In this document: positions 39,101 to 47,332 of the stretch, piece by piece
How positions within the stretch are numbered: position 1 is the stretch's first letter
How the letters are laid out: each line of letters starts with the position of its first letter
Origin: Planctomycetota bacterium
GTDB lineage: Bacteria > Planctomycetota > Phycisphaerae > UBA1845
Assembly: GCA_016208685.1 (NCBI GenBank)
Contig: JACQXM010000006.1
Span: 112,378 to 176,377 of the forward strand
Direction of reading: 5' to 3'
Length of the DNA stretch: 64,000 nt
Translations under genes and position numbers: made by a program
The notes under the pieces: generated by a model
What the model saw: only the letters and a program-made list of their open reading frames with translations
Told to the model about the DNA's origin: nothing
Database searches by the model: none

Positions 39101-42100
39101 ACCCGGCGGATGGGCGACAGGTAGTTGTGTTCGGTAAGACGACGTCGGGCGGGCAGGAGGCCGACAGGCCGGTGCAGCTTTCGGGAATGTCGCAGGTGCC
39201 TGCCGAAGCGCGGCACGTAGTGCCCGCCACGACGAAACCGTCCGCCGGGCAGTTCACCGCGACCCCGTTGCAGAACTCGGCCGTGTCACACACGCCGGCC
39301 GCAGCGCGGCAGAGCGTCGAACTCGCCGCCACGGCATCGGCCGGGCACGCGGCGGACGAACCGTTGCAGGTTTCTGCTACGTCGCAGACGCCGGCGGCTG
39401 AGCGACAAACCGTCCCCGCCGCCGTAAAGCCATCCGTCGGACACGCCGCCGATACGCCGTTACAGAACTCGGCCACATCGCATACACCCGCCGAGGCTCG
39501 ACATTCCAGGGTATTGGGCTGCACGGCATCCGCAGGACAGGCAGTCGAGGCGCCGTCGCAGAACTCCGCAATGTCGCAGGCACCGGCTGAGGCACGGCAT
39601 TCGGTCGAGCTGGGCGCAACGGCGTCCGCCGGACACGCCGACGATGCGCCGTCACACGCCTCGGCCACGTCGCACAGCCCTGCGGAAGAACGGCACACTG
39701 TGCCCGAGGTCGCCAACACGTCGGCCGGACAAATGGTCGTCGCTCCGTCGCAGAACTCCGTTACGTCGCAGGCGCCGGCCGAAGCGCGGCATTCCGTGGT
39801 ATCTGGTGCCACGGCATCGACGGGACAGCCGGCGGACACCCCGTCGCACGTCTCCGCGAAGTCGCACACGCTCGCCGCAGCGCGACAGACCGTCCCCGCG
39901 GCGGCGAGGCTGTCCGATGGGCAGCCCGTCAGAGCGCCGTCACAGAATTCCGCGGGGTCGCAGGCCCCTGCCGAGGCCCGGCATTCCGTGGTGTTGGGCT
40001 GCACCGCGTCCGCGGGACATGCCGACGAGACGCCGTCGCAGAACTCGGCGATATCGCAGGCGCCGGCGGAGACGCGACACTCGGTAGTGCTGGGTGCCAC
40101 CGCGTCCGCCGGACACGCTGACGAAACGCCGTCGCACGCCTCAGCGAGGTCGCACAGCCCCGCGGCTGCGCGGCAGACCGTGCCCGAAGTCGCCAACACG
40201 TCGGCCGGGCAAATCGTCGTAGCTCCGTCGCAGAACTCCGCCAGGTCGCAGGCGCCGGCCGCGGCGCGGCATTCCGTTGTGTCGGGGGCGACGGTGTCGA
40301 CGGGACAAGCGGCGGAAACGCCGTCGCACGCCTCCGCGAAGTCGCACACGCTCGCGGCAGCGCGGCAGACGGTACCCGAGGCCGCCAACGCGTCCGCGGG
40401 ACAGGCAGTTGCCACGCCGTCGCAAAACTCCGCTACGTCGCAAGCACCGGCCGAGGCGCGGCATTCCGTGGTGCCAGGCTCCACGGCGTCGGAGGGGCAA
40501 GCGTTGGAGACGCCGTCGCAGAACTCGGCGATGTCGCAGGCGCCGGCCGAGACGCGACATTCGGTAGTGTTGGGTGCCACCGCGTCCGCTGGACACGCCG
40601 CTGTTACGCCGTCACAGGCCTCAGCGATGTCGCACAGCCCCGCGGCAGCGCGGCAGACCGTGCCCGAGGACGCCAAAGTATCCGCAGGACAGGCCGTGGC
40701 CGCCCCGTCGCAAAACTCCGCCACGTCGCAAGCACCGGCCGAGGCGCGGCACTCCGTGGTGTTGGGTGCCACGGCGTCCGCCGGGCAGACGGCGGACGCG
40801 CCGGTGCACGTTTCGGCAACGTCGCACACCCCCGCGGCCGCGCGGCAAACGGTACCCGCTGACGCCAATGCATCCACCGGGCACGCCGTCGAGACACCGT
40901 CGCAGAACTCCGCAACATCGCAGGCTCCGGCGGAGGGCCGGCACTCGGTCGTGTTGGGCGCGACGGCATCCGCCGGACACGAAGCGGAAACGCCATCACA
41001 GGCCTCGGCCAAGTCGCAAACACCGGCGCCGGCACGGCAAACCGTCCCGGAGGCAGCGACACCGTCGGCCGGGCATGCCGCGGAAAGTCCGTCGCAGAAT
41101 TCCGCTGCGTCACAGGGGCCCGCGGCCGCACGGCATTGTGTCGTGTTCGGCTGGAACGCGTCCGCAGGACAGGCGGTGGCAGCGCCGTCGCAGAACTCCG
41201 CCACGTCACAGGCACCGGCCGACGGGCGGCATTCGGTGGTGTTCGGCGCAACCGCGTCCGCGGGACACGCTGCCGCCAGCCCGTCGCATGTTTCAGCAAC
41301 GTCGCACACGCCCGCGGCGGCGCGGCAGACGGTACCCGAAGCAGCCAAACCGTCCGCCGGACAAGCCGTCGTCACTCCGTCGCAAAACTCCGCCACGTCG
41401 CACGTACCGGCGGCAGCACGGCACTGCGTCGAATTCGGCGCGACGGCATCGGTGGGGCAAGCAGCCGACGAACCGTCGCACGCTTCGGCGACGTCGCACA
41501 CTCCCGCCGCCGCGCGGCATACCGTCCCGGAAGTCGCAAGGCTGTCGCTTGGGCAGGCGGCGGAGAGTCCGTCGCAGAACTCTGCCACGTCGCAGGCACC
41601 CATGGACGCGCGGCACTCGACTGTATTCGGTTCGACTGCATCCGCCGGGCAGCTTACCGAGGCGCCGTCGCAGAATTCCGCCACATCACAGGCACCTGCG
41701 GACGCGCGGCACTCCGTGCTGTTGGGTTGCACGGCGTCCGCGGGACACGCGGCCGACAGGCCGGTGCATGTTTCGGCGACATCGCATGCCCCCGCGGAAG
41801 CCCGACACGCCGTTCCCGAAGTCGCGAGTACGTCACTGGGGCAGGAAACGGATGCTCCGTCGCAAAACTCCGCGATATCGCAGGCGCCGGCCGCCGGACG
41901 ACACTCCGTCGTGCTCGGCTCGAGCGCGTCGCTCGGGCACGCCACCGATACCCCGTCACAGAACTCGGCAGGGTCGCAGGCGCCCGCGGAAGCACGACAT
42001 TCCGTGGTGTCAGGCGCCACGGCATCGGCAGGGCAGGAGGCGGCCGTACCACTGCATGTTTCGGCTACATCGCAGGCGCCGGCCGCGGCGCGACAGACCG

Positions 42101-42515
42101 TGCCGGACGATGCGAAACCATCGGCCGGGCAATTGACGGACGTCCCATCACAGAATTCTGCAGCGTCGCAGAGACCGGCCGAGGCACGACACTCGGTGGT
42201 GTTCGGCTCCACACCATCGGCGGGGCAACTTGTGGACACGCCATCGCAGAACTCCGCCGCGTCGCAGGCCCCGGCGGCCGGCCGGCATAACACCGTGGAC
42301 GCCGCCGCCGTGTACTCGCACGTACCCGCATTGCAGACGTCCACCGTGCACGCGTTCAGGTCGTCACAGTCGGGGTCGACCACACATTGGGCACGCACTG
42401 AACCGCACAAACCCAGAAGCAGAACACCCGCCCAGGTTGCTGCCCGAAGCCCGCCACGGAACCGGGGGTGTCGCATACTGCGACGAAGTTCGACAGTCTC
42501 GGATCCGCCTACCAT
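36153..42515 (-). CDS. Giant secreted Cys-rich repeat protein with FG-GAP propeller and dockerin-like end
   Basis: Secreted protein of 2120 residues. The ATG at 42515 is preceded by GGGAGGGTGAGG; a signal peptide ends near SVRAQC. An ATG at 42476 is also possible. Next come 38 tandem 32-residue units of the form CRxxAGxCDxAExCDGxxxxCPxD (DNA 38640-42287), each with four conserved cysteines, hence likely disulfide-linked. A Cys/Gly-rich spacer follows, then seven repeats of the SGDxxVxGAxxDD type, an integrin-like seven-bladed beta-propeller (about 37170-38300). Calcium-binding DCNxNGxPDxCD repeats come next, and finally the KNRY-to-CP dockerin-like module shared with the subtilase at 2274-5228. 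It is probably a surface or matrix adhesin. Function is inferred; architecture is seen directly. Confidence 0.9.
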   Translation of the reverse strand: MVGGSETVELRRSMRHPRFRGGLRAATWAGVLLLGLCGSVRAQCVVDPDCDDLNACTVDVCNAGTCEYTAAASTVLCRPAAGACDAAEFCDGVSTSCPADGVEPNTTECRASAGLCDAAEFCDGTSVNCPADGFASSGTVCRAAAGACDVAETCSGTAASCPADAVAPDTTECRASAGACDPAEFCDGVSVACPSDALEPSTTECRPAAGACDIAEFCDGASVSCPSDVLATSGTACRASAGACDVAETCTGLSAACPADAVQPNSTECRASAGACDVAEFCDGASVSCPADAVEPNTVECRASMGACDVAEFCDGLSAACPSDSLATSGTVCRAAAGVCDVAEACDGSSAACPTDAVAPNSTQCRAAAGTCDVAEFCDGVTTACPADGLAASGTVCRAAAGVCDVAETCDGLAAACPADAVAPNTTECRPSAGACDVAEFCDGAATACPADAFQPNTTQCRAAAGPCDAAEFCDGLSAACPADGVAASGTVCRAGAGVCDLAEACDGVSASCPADAVAPNTTECRPSAGACDVAEFCDGVSTACPVDALASAGTVCRAAAGVCDVAETCTGASAVCPADAVAPNTTECRASAGACDVAEFCDGAATACPADTLASSGTVCRAAAGLCDIAEACDGVTAACPADAVAPNTTECRVSAGACDIAEFCDGVSNACPSDAVEPGTTECRASAGACDVAEFCDGVATACPADALAASGTVCRAAASVCDFAEACDGVSAACPVDTVAPDTTECRAAAGACDLAEFCDGATTICPADVLATSGTVCRAAAGLCDLAEACDGVSSACPADAVAPSTTECRVSAGACDIAEFCDGVSSACPADAVQPNTTECRASAGACDPAEFCDGALTGCPSDSLAAAGTVCRAAASVCDFAETCDGVSAGCPVDAVAPDTTECRASAGACDVTEFCDGATTICPADVLATSGTVCRSSAGLCDVAEACDGASSACPADAVAPSSTECRASAGACDIAEFCDGASTACPADAVQPNTLECRASAGVCDVAEFCNGVSAACPTDGFTAAGTVCRSAAGVCDVAETCNGSSAACPADAVAASSTLCRAAAGVCDTAEFCNGVAVNCPADGFVVAGTTCRASAGTCDIPESCTGLSASCPPDVVLPNTTTCRPSAGSCDVAEMCNGVSGACPANAFVAGGTVCRAAAGVCDVAEACSGSSATCPADAMAPSSTQCRAAAGPCDLAEFCTGSGANCPANSFVGAGGLCRATAGACDVAETCSGSSAACPADQLASAGTVCRAASGECDQSELCTGASATCPSDVFQPDGTVCSSDGSSCTSDACSAGVCTHSNNGLCGACCSAGGCSIGLLDAECTGAGGAWLGAGSQCGGLGACCVGGGACTAADGVCCPLLGGTYHGIGSGCLGDDNNNGIDGRCEELVYSPCDQQMVEGDGLLNGRVGVAVAISGDLTVAGADGDNGGASASGAAYVFRRAATQWGREAKIWAADSATDDDFGSAVAVDGDTVVIGAPQDDDAGVASGSAYVFRWTGSAWVQEAKLTASDAAAGDQFGSTLAVSGNTALVGAPYNDDLGTSSGAVYVFQRAGTVWTQQAKLVASDGIANAQFGYSLAMEGVQAVVGAETDPQAASAAGAAYVFAFDGLAWTEEAKLLAADAGAGNRLGHAVSISGDLVLAGANSDNDLGSNSGSAYVFRREVGGWVQEAKLLASDGGTFAEYGYSVSTDGTVAVIGARMPLGAGAIYSYTRLGTAWVDERKLVPGGVASGDEFGVSLSLSGPTAVIGARGTDGVAGNSGASYFVEIGGSDCNENGSPDACDIARGLGTDCDANGVMDACELAGNDADGDGVLNVCDICPGFDDAVDSDGDGVPNGCDQCPGVDDGPDCDGDNIPDCVEVAGCGGLSPACGDCNGNAVPDGCDITLGTSQDVDANGIPDDCLREPVAAPPPHDIAKNRYVSFTPGDDTSPVAHRIRRVAPSAASLGWVGVPDATGLAGVATTPVTRVWPEAVVHVGDCQIIPDAAYEIAAEIVNVVVSPPLLVSTTPRPDPKFWGDTVGELLVTGWTAPNGLVNINDFVAALKAFQEPGGPLSPHVSVVDVGGVGQLGFESCLNRSVNITDVFLLVKAFQGEAYPFLVTPGACPTCP
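38640..42287 (-). repeat. 38 tandem 96-bp coding repeats with 5-unit higher-order period
   Basis: Thirty-eight contiguous copies of a 96-base unit encode 32 residues each. Units 19-23 and 24-28 are five-unit blocks that match one another position by position (for example both contain CRAAASVCDFAE and ATTICPADVLATSGTV), showing a 480-base segmental duplication. The units contain no spacers and are coding, so this is not a CRISPR array. Confidence 0.92.
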
Positions 42516-43209
42516 GATCCTCACCCTCCCTACGGCATCCAGCGGATCGCGCGACCGACCGAATCGCGTTGCATCCGCCCGACCCAATCTCGTCACAGTA
42601 CAGCCATGCACCGCCAGCCGAGCGCGCCGAACACGCGGCGCATTAGGCCGTGTTCACGGCCCTTGGAGCGGCCATTCGAGGCACCTTCCCATTCAGGCGC
42701 GACACTACCCCCCGGCAGGCACGAGCGCACGAACGCGGCGCCATGCCACCGCCACGCGCCCGAAACGCGGGCGCACGGGCTCTCGCTGACCACGGGATGG
42801 GGCCGGGTTGACGGCTGGATGGTCCCTCCGGACTTCCGGTTCCTCGCTTCCGCTCCGTGCTTCCGGCCGCAAACGGGCTGGCGCGGACCATAGCCTGCCG
42901 GCGCGGCCATCCTCCTTGCCTGGCGGCGATGGGGAGTCCATCGCGCCGGACCTACGCGCCCGGTCCGAGTTGCCGTTGCCCACCAAGGCGCGGATGTGTC
43001 GATTCTAACGGAAGCTGTTGGTCAATTCAAGCTGGGCGAAAGGCCCCGACGCCGCTCCAGGGACCGAAGGTCCGACAATTCCCCAGCCGCCCGGCCCCGC
43101 CCCGCTCGCCGGTCCCCGGGACTGGGACACAAGACCGTAGCGGCCCTCGCAGCCCGCGACCGCGTGCCCGGCGCACTCGTAACGATTCAGAACCGCTACG
43201 CCAGGAAGG
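42516..43209. other. 694-base intergenic region upstream of the giant gene
   Basis: No convincing gene. Short frames such as 42593-42910 (minus) lack conserved features or a Shine-Dalgarno. A promoter-like pair lies at 43002-43030 on the minus strand. A transcript from it would have a leader of about 480 bases before the giant gene, longer than any other here. Confidence 0.45.
43002..43030 (-). promoter_or_regulatory. Candidate promoter of the giant gene
   Basis: On the minus strand TTGAAT (43030-43025) and TAGAAT (43007-43002) are 17 bases apart. The -10 matches consensus at 5 of 6 positions. Confidence 0.4.
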
Positions 43210-44475
43210 TCACGGGTCGCCCAAGAGCGCATCGTATACCTGCTCGACCGCTCGCACCGTCTGGCGGATGTCGAATCGTTCGCGGCAGACGCGCTGACCG
43301 GTCGCGCCCAGGTTCCGGCGCACAGCGTTGTCGTCCAACAGCGCCTCGATTGCCGCTCCCATGGCCGCGGGGTCGCACGGCGGCACGAGCCTACCCGTCT
43401 GGCCGTCAGTAAGGATCTCCCGCGCCGCGCCCACCTCCGTCGCCACCACCGGAACGCCCTGAGCCATGGCCTCCACGATCACCAGGCCGAATCCCTCCCC
43501 GGGAGGGATCGTGCACACTACGGCAATATCAAACTCGGCGCTCAGAGCGACGGCATCGTCACGGTGGCCCAGGAAATGAACCTGGCCCTCGAGCGCAAGC
43601 TCGCGGCGCTGCGCGAGCAGCGCGTCGTAATAGTCCCGTTGTCCGGCCGCCGTCTCCCCCCCGATGTGCACGAAATGCACCTCGGGACGGCGCCGGCACA
43701 CCAGCGCCGCCGTCTCGAGAAAGTAGCGGTGCCCTTTGATGCGGTTGAGCGACCCCACCATGCCCACGATGCGCGCTGCAGCGACGAGCCCCAGCATGGC
43801 TCGCAGTCCCGGTGCAGGCGCCGGAACGGGGGCACAGTCGATGCCGTTGTAAATGACGCTCAGGCGCCCGGGCACGACCGGCCGCGTTCCGGCGGCCGTT
43901 GCCTCACTGTTGGCGATAGACCACGACCGCCGGACGCCCGCTACCCGGAGTATGCGGCCCAGTAGAACCACACCGAGCGCGCGGACCAGGGAGCGTCGCG
44001 TGCCCTCCGGCCCGTCGGTACTCGGCGATGCGCGGACGCCGGTGAGCGGTGCCCGCCAATGCCACACGCAACGGACCTTGCTGCGCAACGACGCCAGTGC
44101 CGCCAGCGCATGGAAGTGGTTGTAATTCGTGTGCAGGATGAGAACGTGCCCGCGACGTACGTGCCGGCGAAGGCGCAACGTCGTTGCCAGGAACCACCAC
44201 GGCATGCGCAGGTAACCGACCCAGCGCGTGGCGGCGCTCTCCCCGGTGTTGCGCCGCAGCGCCGGCGGCCAACCGGTGCCCAGATTTGTCACCGAAAGCC
44301 CGGCGCCGCGCAAGCGTTCCGCAAACGGCCCGTCGCCGCAGGCGGCCGCGGATACCTCAAACCGTGCCCGGTCGATGCCCCTCACCAGCCGCAGCATGGA
44401 CTCCGCGCTTCCACCGCCTTCCCGCCCCCCCACCAGGAAACAGACATGAGGTTTGCCGCGCGGCTCGAGGCTCAT
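43210..44475 (-). CDS. Glycosyltransferase family 4 (GT-B fold)
   Basis: GT4-type glycosyltransferase of 421 residues with the usual GT-B fold: N-terminal GGREGGGSAESMLRLVRGI acceptor domain, GMVGSLNRIKGHRYFLETA at the start of the donor domain, and the donor-binding EGFGLVIVEAMAQGVPVVAT containing the E(x7)E motif. It transfers a sugar from a nucleotide donor, probably to a lipid-linked oligosaccharide, at the inner face of the membrane. Its ATG follows the flippase stop immediately (TAAATG), so it is the last gene of the polysaccharide operon. Sugar specificity is unknown. Confidence 0.92.
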   Translation of the reverse strand: MSLEPRGKPHVCFLVGGREGGGSAESMLRLVRGIDRARFEVSAAACGDGPFAERLRGAGLSVTNLGTGWPPALRRNTGESAATRWVGYLRMPWWFLATTLRLRRHVRRGHVLILHTNYNHFHALAALASLRSKVRCVWHWRAPLTGVRASPSTDGPEGTRRSLVRALGVVLLGRILRVAGVRRSWSIANSEATAAGTRPVVPGRLSVIYNGIDCAPVPAPAPGLRAMLGLVAAARIVGMVGSLNRIKGHRYFLETAALVCRRRPEVHFVHIGGETAAGQRDYYDALLAQRRELALEGQVHFLGHRDDAVALSAEFDIAVVCTIPPGEGFGLVIVEAMAQGVPVVATEVGAAREILTDGQTGRLVPPCDPAAMGAAIEALLDDNAVRRNLGATGQRVCRERFDIRQTVRAVEQVYDALLGDP

Positions 44476-45807
44476 TTATCCCACCACCGCCGTCGGCGCG
44501 CCCTGGCGCCAGATCGCCATCCGCCGCAGCACGTTAAGCAGCAAGCGCACGTCGGCGCCGCTGAGACGCAGCAGCGCGCCGAGCGGCAAGCCGCTGGAGC
44601 GGCAGAAGCACGCCGCCATGATCGCGGCCTCGAGCGTGTACGCGGCCACCATGGACGCCGAAACGCCGGTGAGACCCCATACCGGGATCAACAAGTACAT
44701 GAGGGCGATGTTGGTCAGGAGCGACGCGGTCACCGCCGTCGAAGTCACGCCGGGGCGTCCGATACCGTTGAAGTAGGCCGAAAGCAGCTTGGAGATCACG
44801 CGCACCAGAATGCCGGGCAGCAGGAGCTGAAAGGGCAGCAACACCGGAAGAAACCGTGGTGACAGCACGATGGCGATGATGGGCCGGCTGACCACGAAGA
44901 GGAAACCGATGGCCGCGGCGGTGCACAACAGGCACAACCGTACGCATTGTGCCAGAGAATGGCACCTGCCCTGGGGGTCGGCGGCGCTGCGGGGGAGCAT
45001 GGCCGTCTGGAGCGAATCCGCCACCATCCACACTTTTCCCGCCAGCGCCGCGGCCGCCGAGAACATTCCCAGCTCCGCGGCGGTAACCGGGCACAGCATC
45101 AGGATGATCGCCCCCATCTGCACGTTGGCCATGCTTGCCAGTTTGCCCACGTAGAACCGCACTCCGTAGCCCAGGCTGGCGGTCAGTTCCGCGGCGTGCA
45201 GCGGCACCAGGCGGCAACCGTGCCGCGCCGTCAGCACCGCGGCGGCGAGCACCGCCGCCAGCATCAGTCCACCGATCTGAAGTTCCACAGCTCGCCGCAC
45301 ACTCAAGGTTCCCCAAACGGAAACCGCCGCCATGCCCGCCATCGAGAGCACCGCCGGCGCCGTGGCCAGCAGGTTGAACGCGCGAACCTCTCCCATCCCC
45401 AGCAGGAGTCGTGTCAGATAGAGTTGCAGCAGGTTCACCGGCACCCAGAGCAGCGCCAGCCGGAACAGCGGCAGTGGCGCCTTGTCGAGAAACCCCAGCC
45501 CGGTGCAGGTCACCGCGTACCCTGCGGCGCAGCCCACCACGCTGAATGCCAGGGCCAGAACCACGCTCTGGGTCATCGCCTGCGAAGGCGTGAGCCGTCC
45601 GGAACCCACGAAGTACACATTGGACATCTCCTGTCCCAGCGCAAAGCCCAGGGCCAGGAGCGAGGCGAACAGCATACAGGCGGCGAACTCCCCCCGCCCG
45701 GCGGGAAGCAACGCCCACGCGAGGAGGCTTTGCGTGCCGAGCGCTGCCAGCGCACCGGCGACGTTGGTGAGCAGGGCACTGCGGGCGTCGCGGGCGTAAG
45801 TGCGCAT
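44476..45807 (-). CDS. Wzx-type oligosaccharide flippase
   Basis: Polytopic membrane protein of 443 residues with about 12 to 14 hydrophobic helices, of the polysaccharide-biosynthesis (MATE/MOP) type. It begins MRTYARDARSALLTNVAGALAALGTQSLLAW and has the family's internal pseudo-symmetry. It should flip an undecaprenyl-linked oligosaccharide across the inner membrane. It lies between a polymerase/ligase gene and a GT4 gene, as in O-antigen or exopolysaccharide loci. Substrate unknown. Confidence 0.88.
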   Translation of the reverse strand: MRTYARDARSALLTNVAGALAALGTQSLLAWALLPAGRGEFAACMLFASLLALGFALGQEMSNVYFVGSGRLTPSQAMTQSVVLALAFSVVGCAAGYAVTCTGLGFLDKAPLPLFRLALLWVPVNLLQLYLTRLLLGMGEVRAFNLLATAPAVLSMAGMAAVSVWGTLSVRRAVELQIGGLMLAAVLAAAVLTARHGCRLVPLHAAELTASLGYGVRFYVGKLASMANVQMGAIILMLCPVTAAELGMFSAAAALAGKVWMVADSLQTAMLPRSAADPQGRCHSLAQCVRLCLLCTAAAIGFLFVVSRPIIAIVLSPRFLPVLLPFQLLLPGILVRVISKLLSAYFNGIGRPGVTSTAVTASLLTNIALMYLLIPVWGLTGVSASMVAAYTLEAAIMAACFCRSSGLPLGALLRLSGADVRLLLNVLRRMAIWRQGAPTAVVG

Positions 45808-45810
45808 CGT

Positions 45811-47271
45811 CTAGGACCCAACCGCGGCGGCGCGCATGCCCCCTGTCGTCAGGAAGCCCCGCGACGGAGCGTATCCCGGCACCGCCGCCCCGCCTGCCGC
45901 CCGGGCTCGGTAGTAGCTGTTGATCACCAGACCGGCGAACACAAACAGGTAGAAGAAGAACGCCATCTTGACCGTGAGGAACAGGTGGTCCTGCATGGCC
46001 GATATCACGATGAAGGAGAGCAACCCAGCGCGGAAACCGTGGACGATCGAATGGCCCTGCGGATCGACTGCGGCGTCCGGCGGCCGCAGCGCCCGCCAGA
46101 GTCGCCAGAAAAACACAAGCAGGAGAAGCAGTGCCACGGCACCTCCCTCCGCAAACACCAGGGCATAGAGGTTATGCGGTTTGATCGCCGTGATGTGCCC
46201 TTCGAAGTAGTACGGACGAAGCGCATGCCGCAACTCGATGTGCGCTCGCGCCATGGGATACACCAGCCCCCAGCCGCCTCCCAGTGCCAGGTTGTTGGTC
46301 CCCAGCCAGATGGCCGTCTTGAGGCTTTCCGCCCGAAGGCGAATGGAGTAGTCCGTTGCCGTCGGCGAGCCGATGGGTGAGAGTCGCTCCAGGGAGTATC
46401 GCTGGCTGAGCACGATGGTGAGCGGCACGACGGCGCACATTCCGATGGCCGCCAGGATGGCCAGGCGCCGCCCCATGCCCCGCCAGTACCGCAGGAACAA
46501 GTAAGCATTGGCTACCACGAACACCAGCGCCGCCGCGCGAGCCAGTGTGGTCAACATCCCCACGAAGCAAAGCGCCAGCACCGCGAAACTCAAGGCGCGA
46601 TAGCGCCGCGCCATGAAGAACCCCGTCGCCAGACAGTAAACGAGCAGAAGGCAGATGGCCGTGCCGGCGGGGCCTCCCACGGGTGTGAACGCCCGCCCCG
46701 TCTCTGCCTCTGTCTTCTCCGAGGCGACGATCCCGGCCAACATCCAGGGGGCCAGCGCCGTGATGATACTGAAGATGCTGATAACGACCCCGCCCACGAA
46801 GAACGCCACACCGATGCGCCCCACGGTAGTCGGATCGACGCGCAAGGCGCGGATGACCGTCCACGCCGCCGCGAACGGAGCCACGACCAGGCAAAGGGCA
46901 TGGAAGCCGCGGATGATATCCGGCACGCCGCCGACGTGGACGGTGATGCTCAGCGCGAACACCGCCAGTAGCGCCGTCAGAGATATCAGGATCCCGCGCA
47001 TGGCCGGCGAGGCGAGGCGCCGCGTGTCGCTGTAGAAACCCATCCAGAAGAAGATCGCTGGGATGGCAAACATCACGCCCAGGATGAGCGTGAAGGTAGT
47101 GCCCGCGATGGTCAGATCGTTAAGGTCCAGCCGACTGGGATACAGCGGCGGCAGTAGCACGGCCCCCAGGAGCAGGAAATCCCGCGCGCGATAGCCCAGG
47201 AGCAACGCCACCAGCGGGACGACCGCCAGCAACATCAACCCCAGACCGATGACTGCGAACCAGGCGTCCAT
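45811..47271 (-). CDS. O-antigen ligase/polymerase family membrane protein
   Basis: Membrane protein of 486 residues with 10 or more hydrophobic helices and the Wzy/WaaL-type large loop holding LGGGWGLVYPMARAHIE and IKPHNLYALVFAEGG, where the conserved H-N and following E lie. It either polymerises repeat units or ligates a finished chain to lipid A-core or another acceptor; the two cannot be separated by sequence alone. The C-terminal 50 residues are a basic, Ala/Gly-rich tail. Its stop is three bases before the flippase ATG, so they are co-transcribed. Confidence 0.85.
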   Translation of the reverse strand: MDAWFAVIGLGLMLLAVVPLVALLLGYRARDFLLLGAVLLPPLYPSRLDLNDLTIAGTTFTLILGVMFAIPAIFFWMGFYSDTRRLASPAMRGILISLTALLAVFALSITVHVGGVPDIIRGFHALCLVVAPFAAAWTVIRALRVDPTTVGRIGVAFFVGGVVISIFSIITALAPWMLAGIVASEKTEAETGRAFTPVGGPAGTAICLLLVYCLATGFFMARRYRALSFAVLALCFVGMLTTLARAAALVFVVANAYLFLRYWRGMGRRLAILAAIGMCAVVPLTIVLSQRYSLERLSPIGSPTATDYSIRLRAESLKTAIWLGTNNLALGGGWGLVYPMARAHIELRHALRPYYFEGHITAIKPHNLYALVFAEGGAVALLLLLVFFWRLWRALRPPDAAVDPQGHSIVHGFRAGLLSFIVISAMQDHLFLTVKMAFFFYLFVFAGLVINSYYRARAAGGAAVPGYAPSRGFLTTGGMRAAAVGS

Positions 47272-47332
47272 CGTTTATCGTCGTAGGGGCGCGTTGCGCC
47301 GCACCTCGCTTACAACCCCGCTCCGACCCCGC

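Noticed and set aside
38640..42287. Regular 96-base periodicity suggesting a CRISPR-like array
   Set aside because: The units are contiguous, coding and without unique spacers; there are no cas genes.
38386..42789. A 1467-codon open frame on the plus strand opposite the giant gene
   Set aside because: It is the antisense shadow of a GC-rich repeat. The minus-strand frame has a signal peptide, conserved cysteines, recognisable domains and a Shine-Dalgarno; the plus frame is low-complexity with none of these.
42593..42910. A 105-codon minus-strand frame upstream of the giant gene
   Set aside because: There is no Shine-Dalgarno and no conserved pattern, and similar-length frames occur on both strands there by chance in GC-rich DNA.
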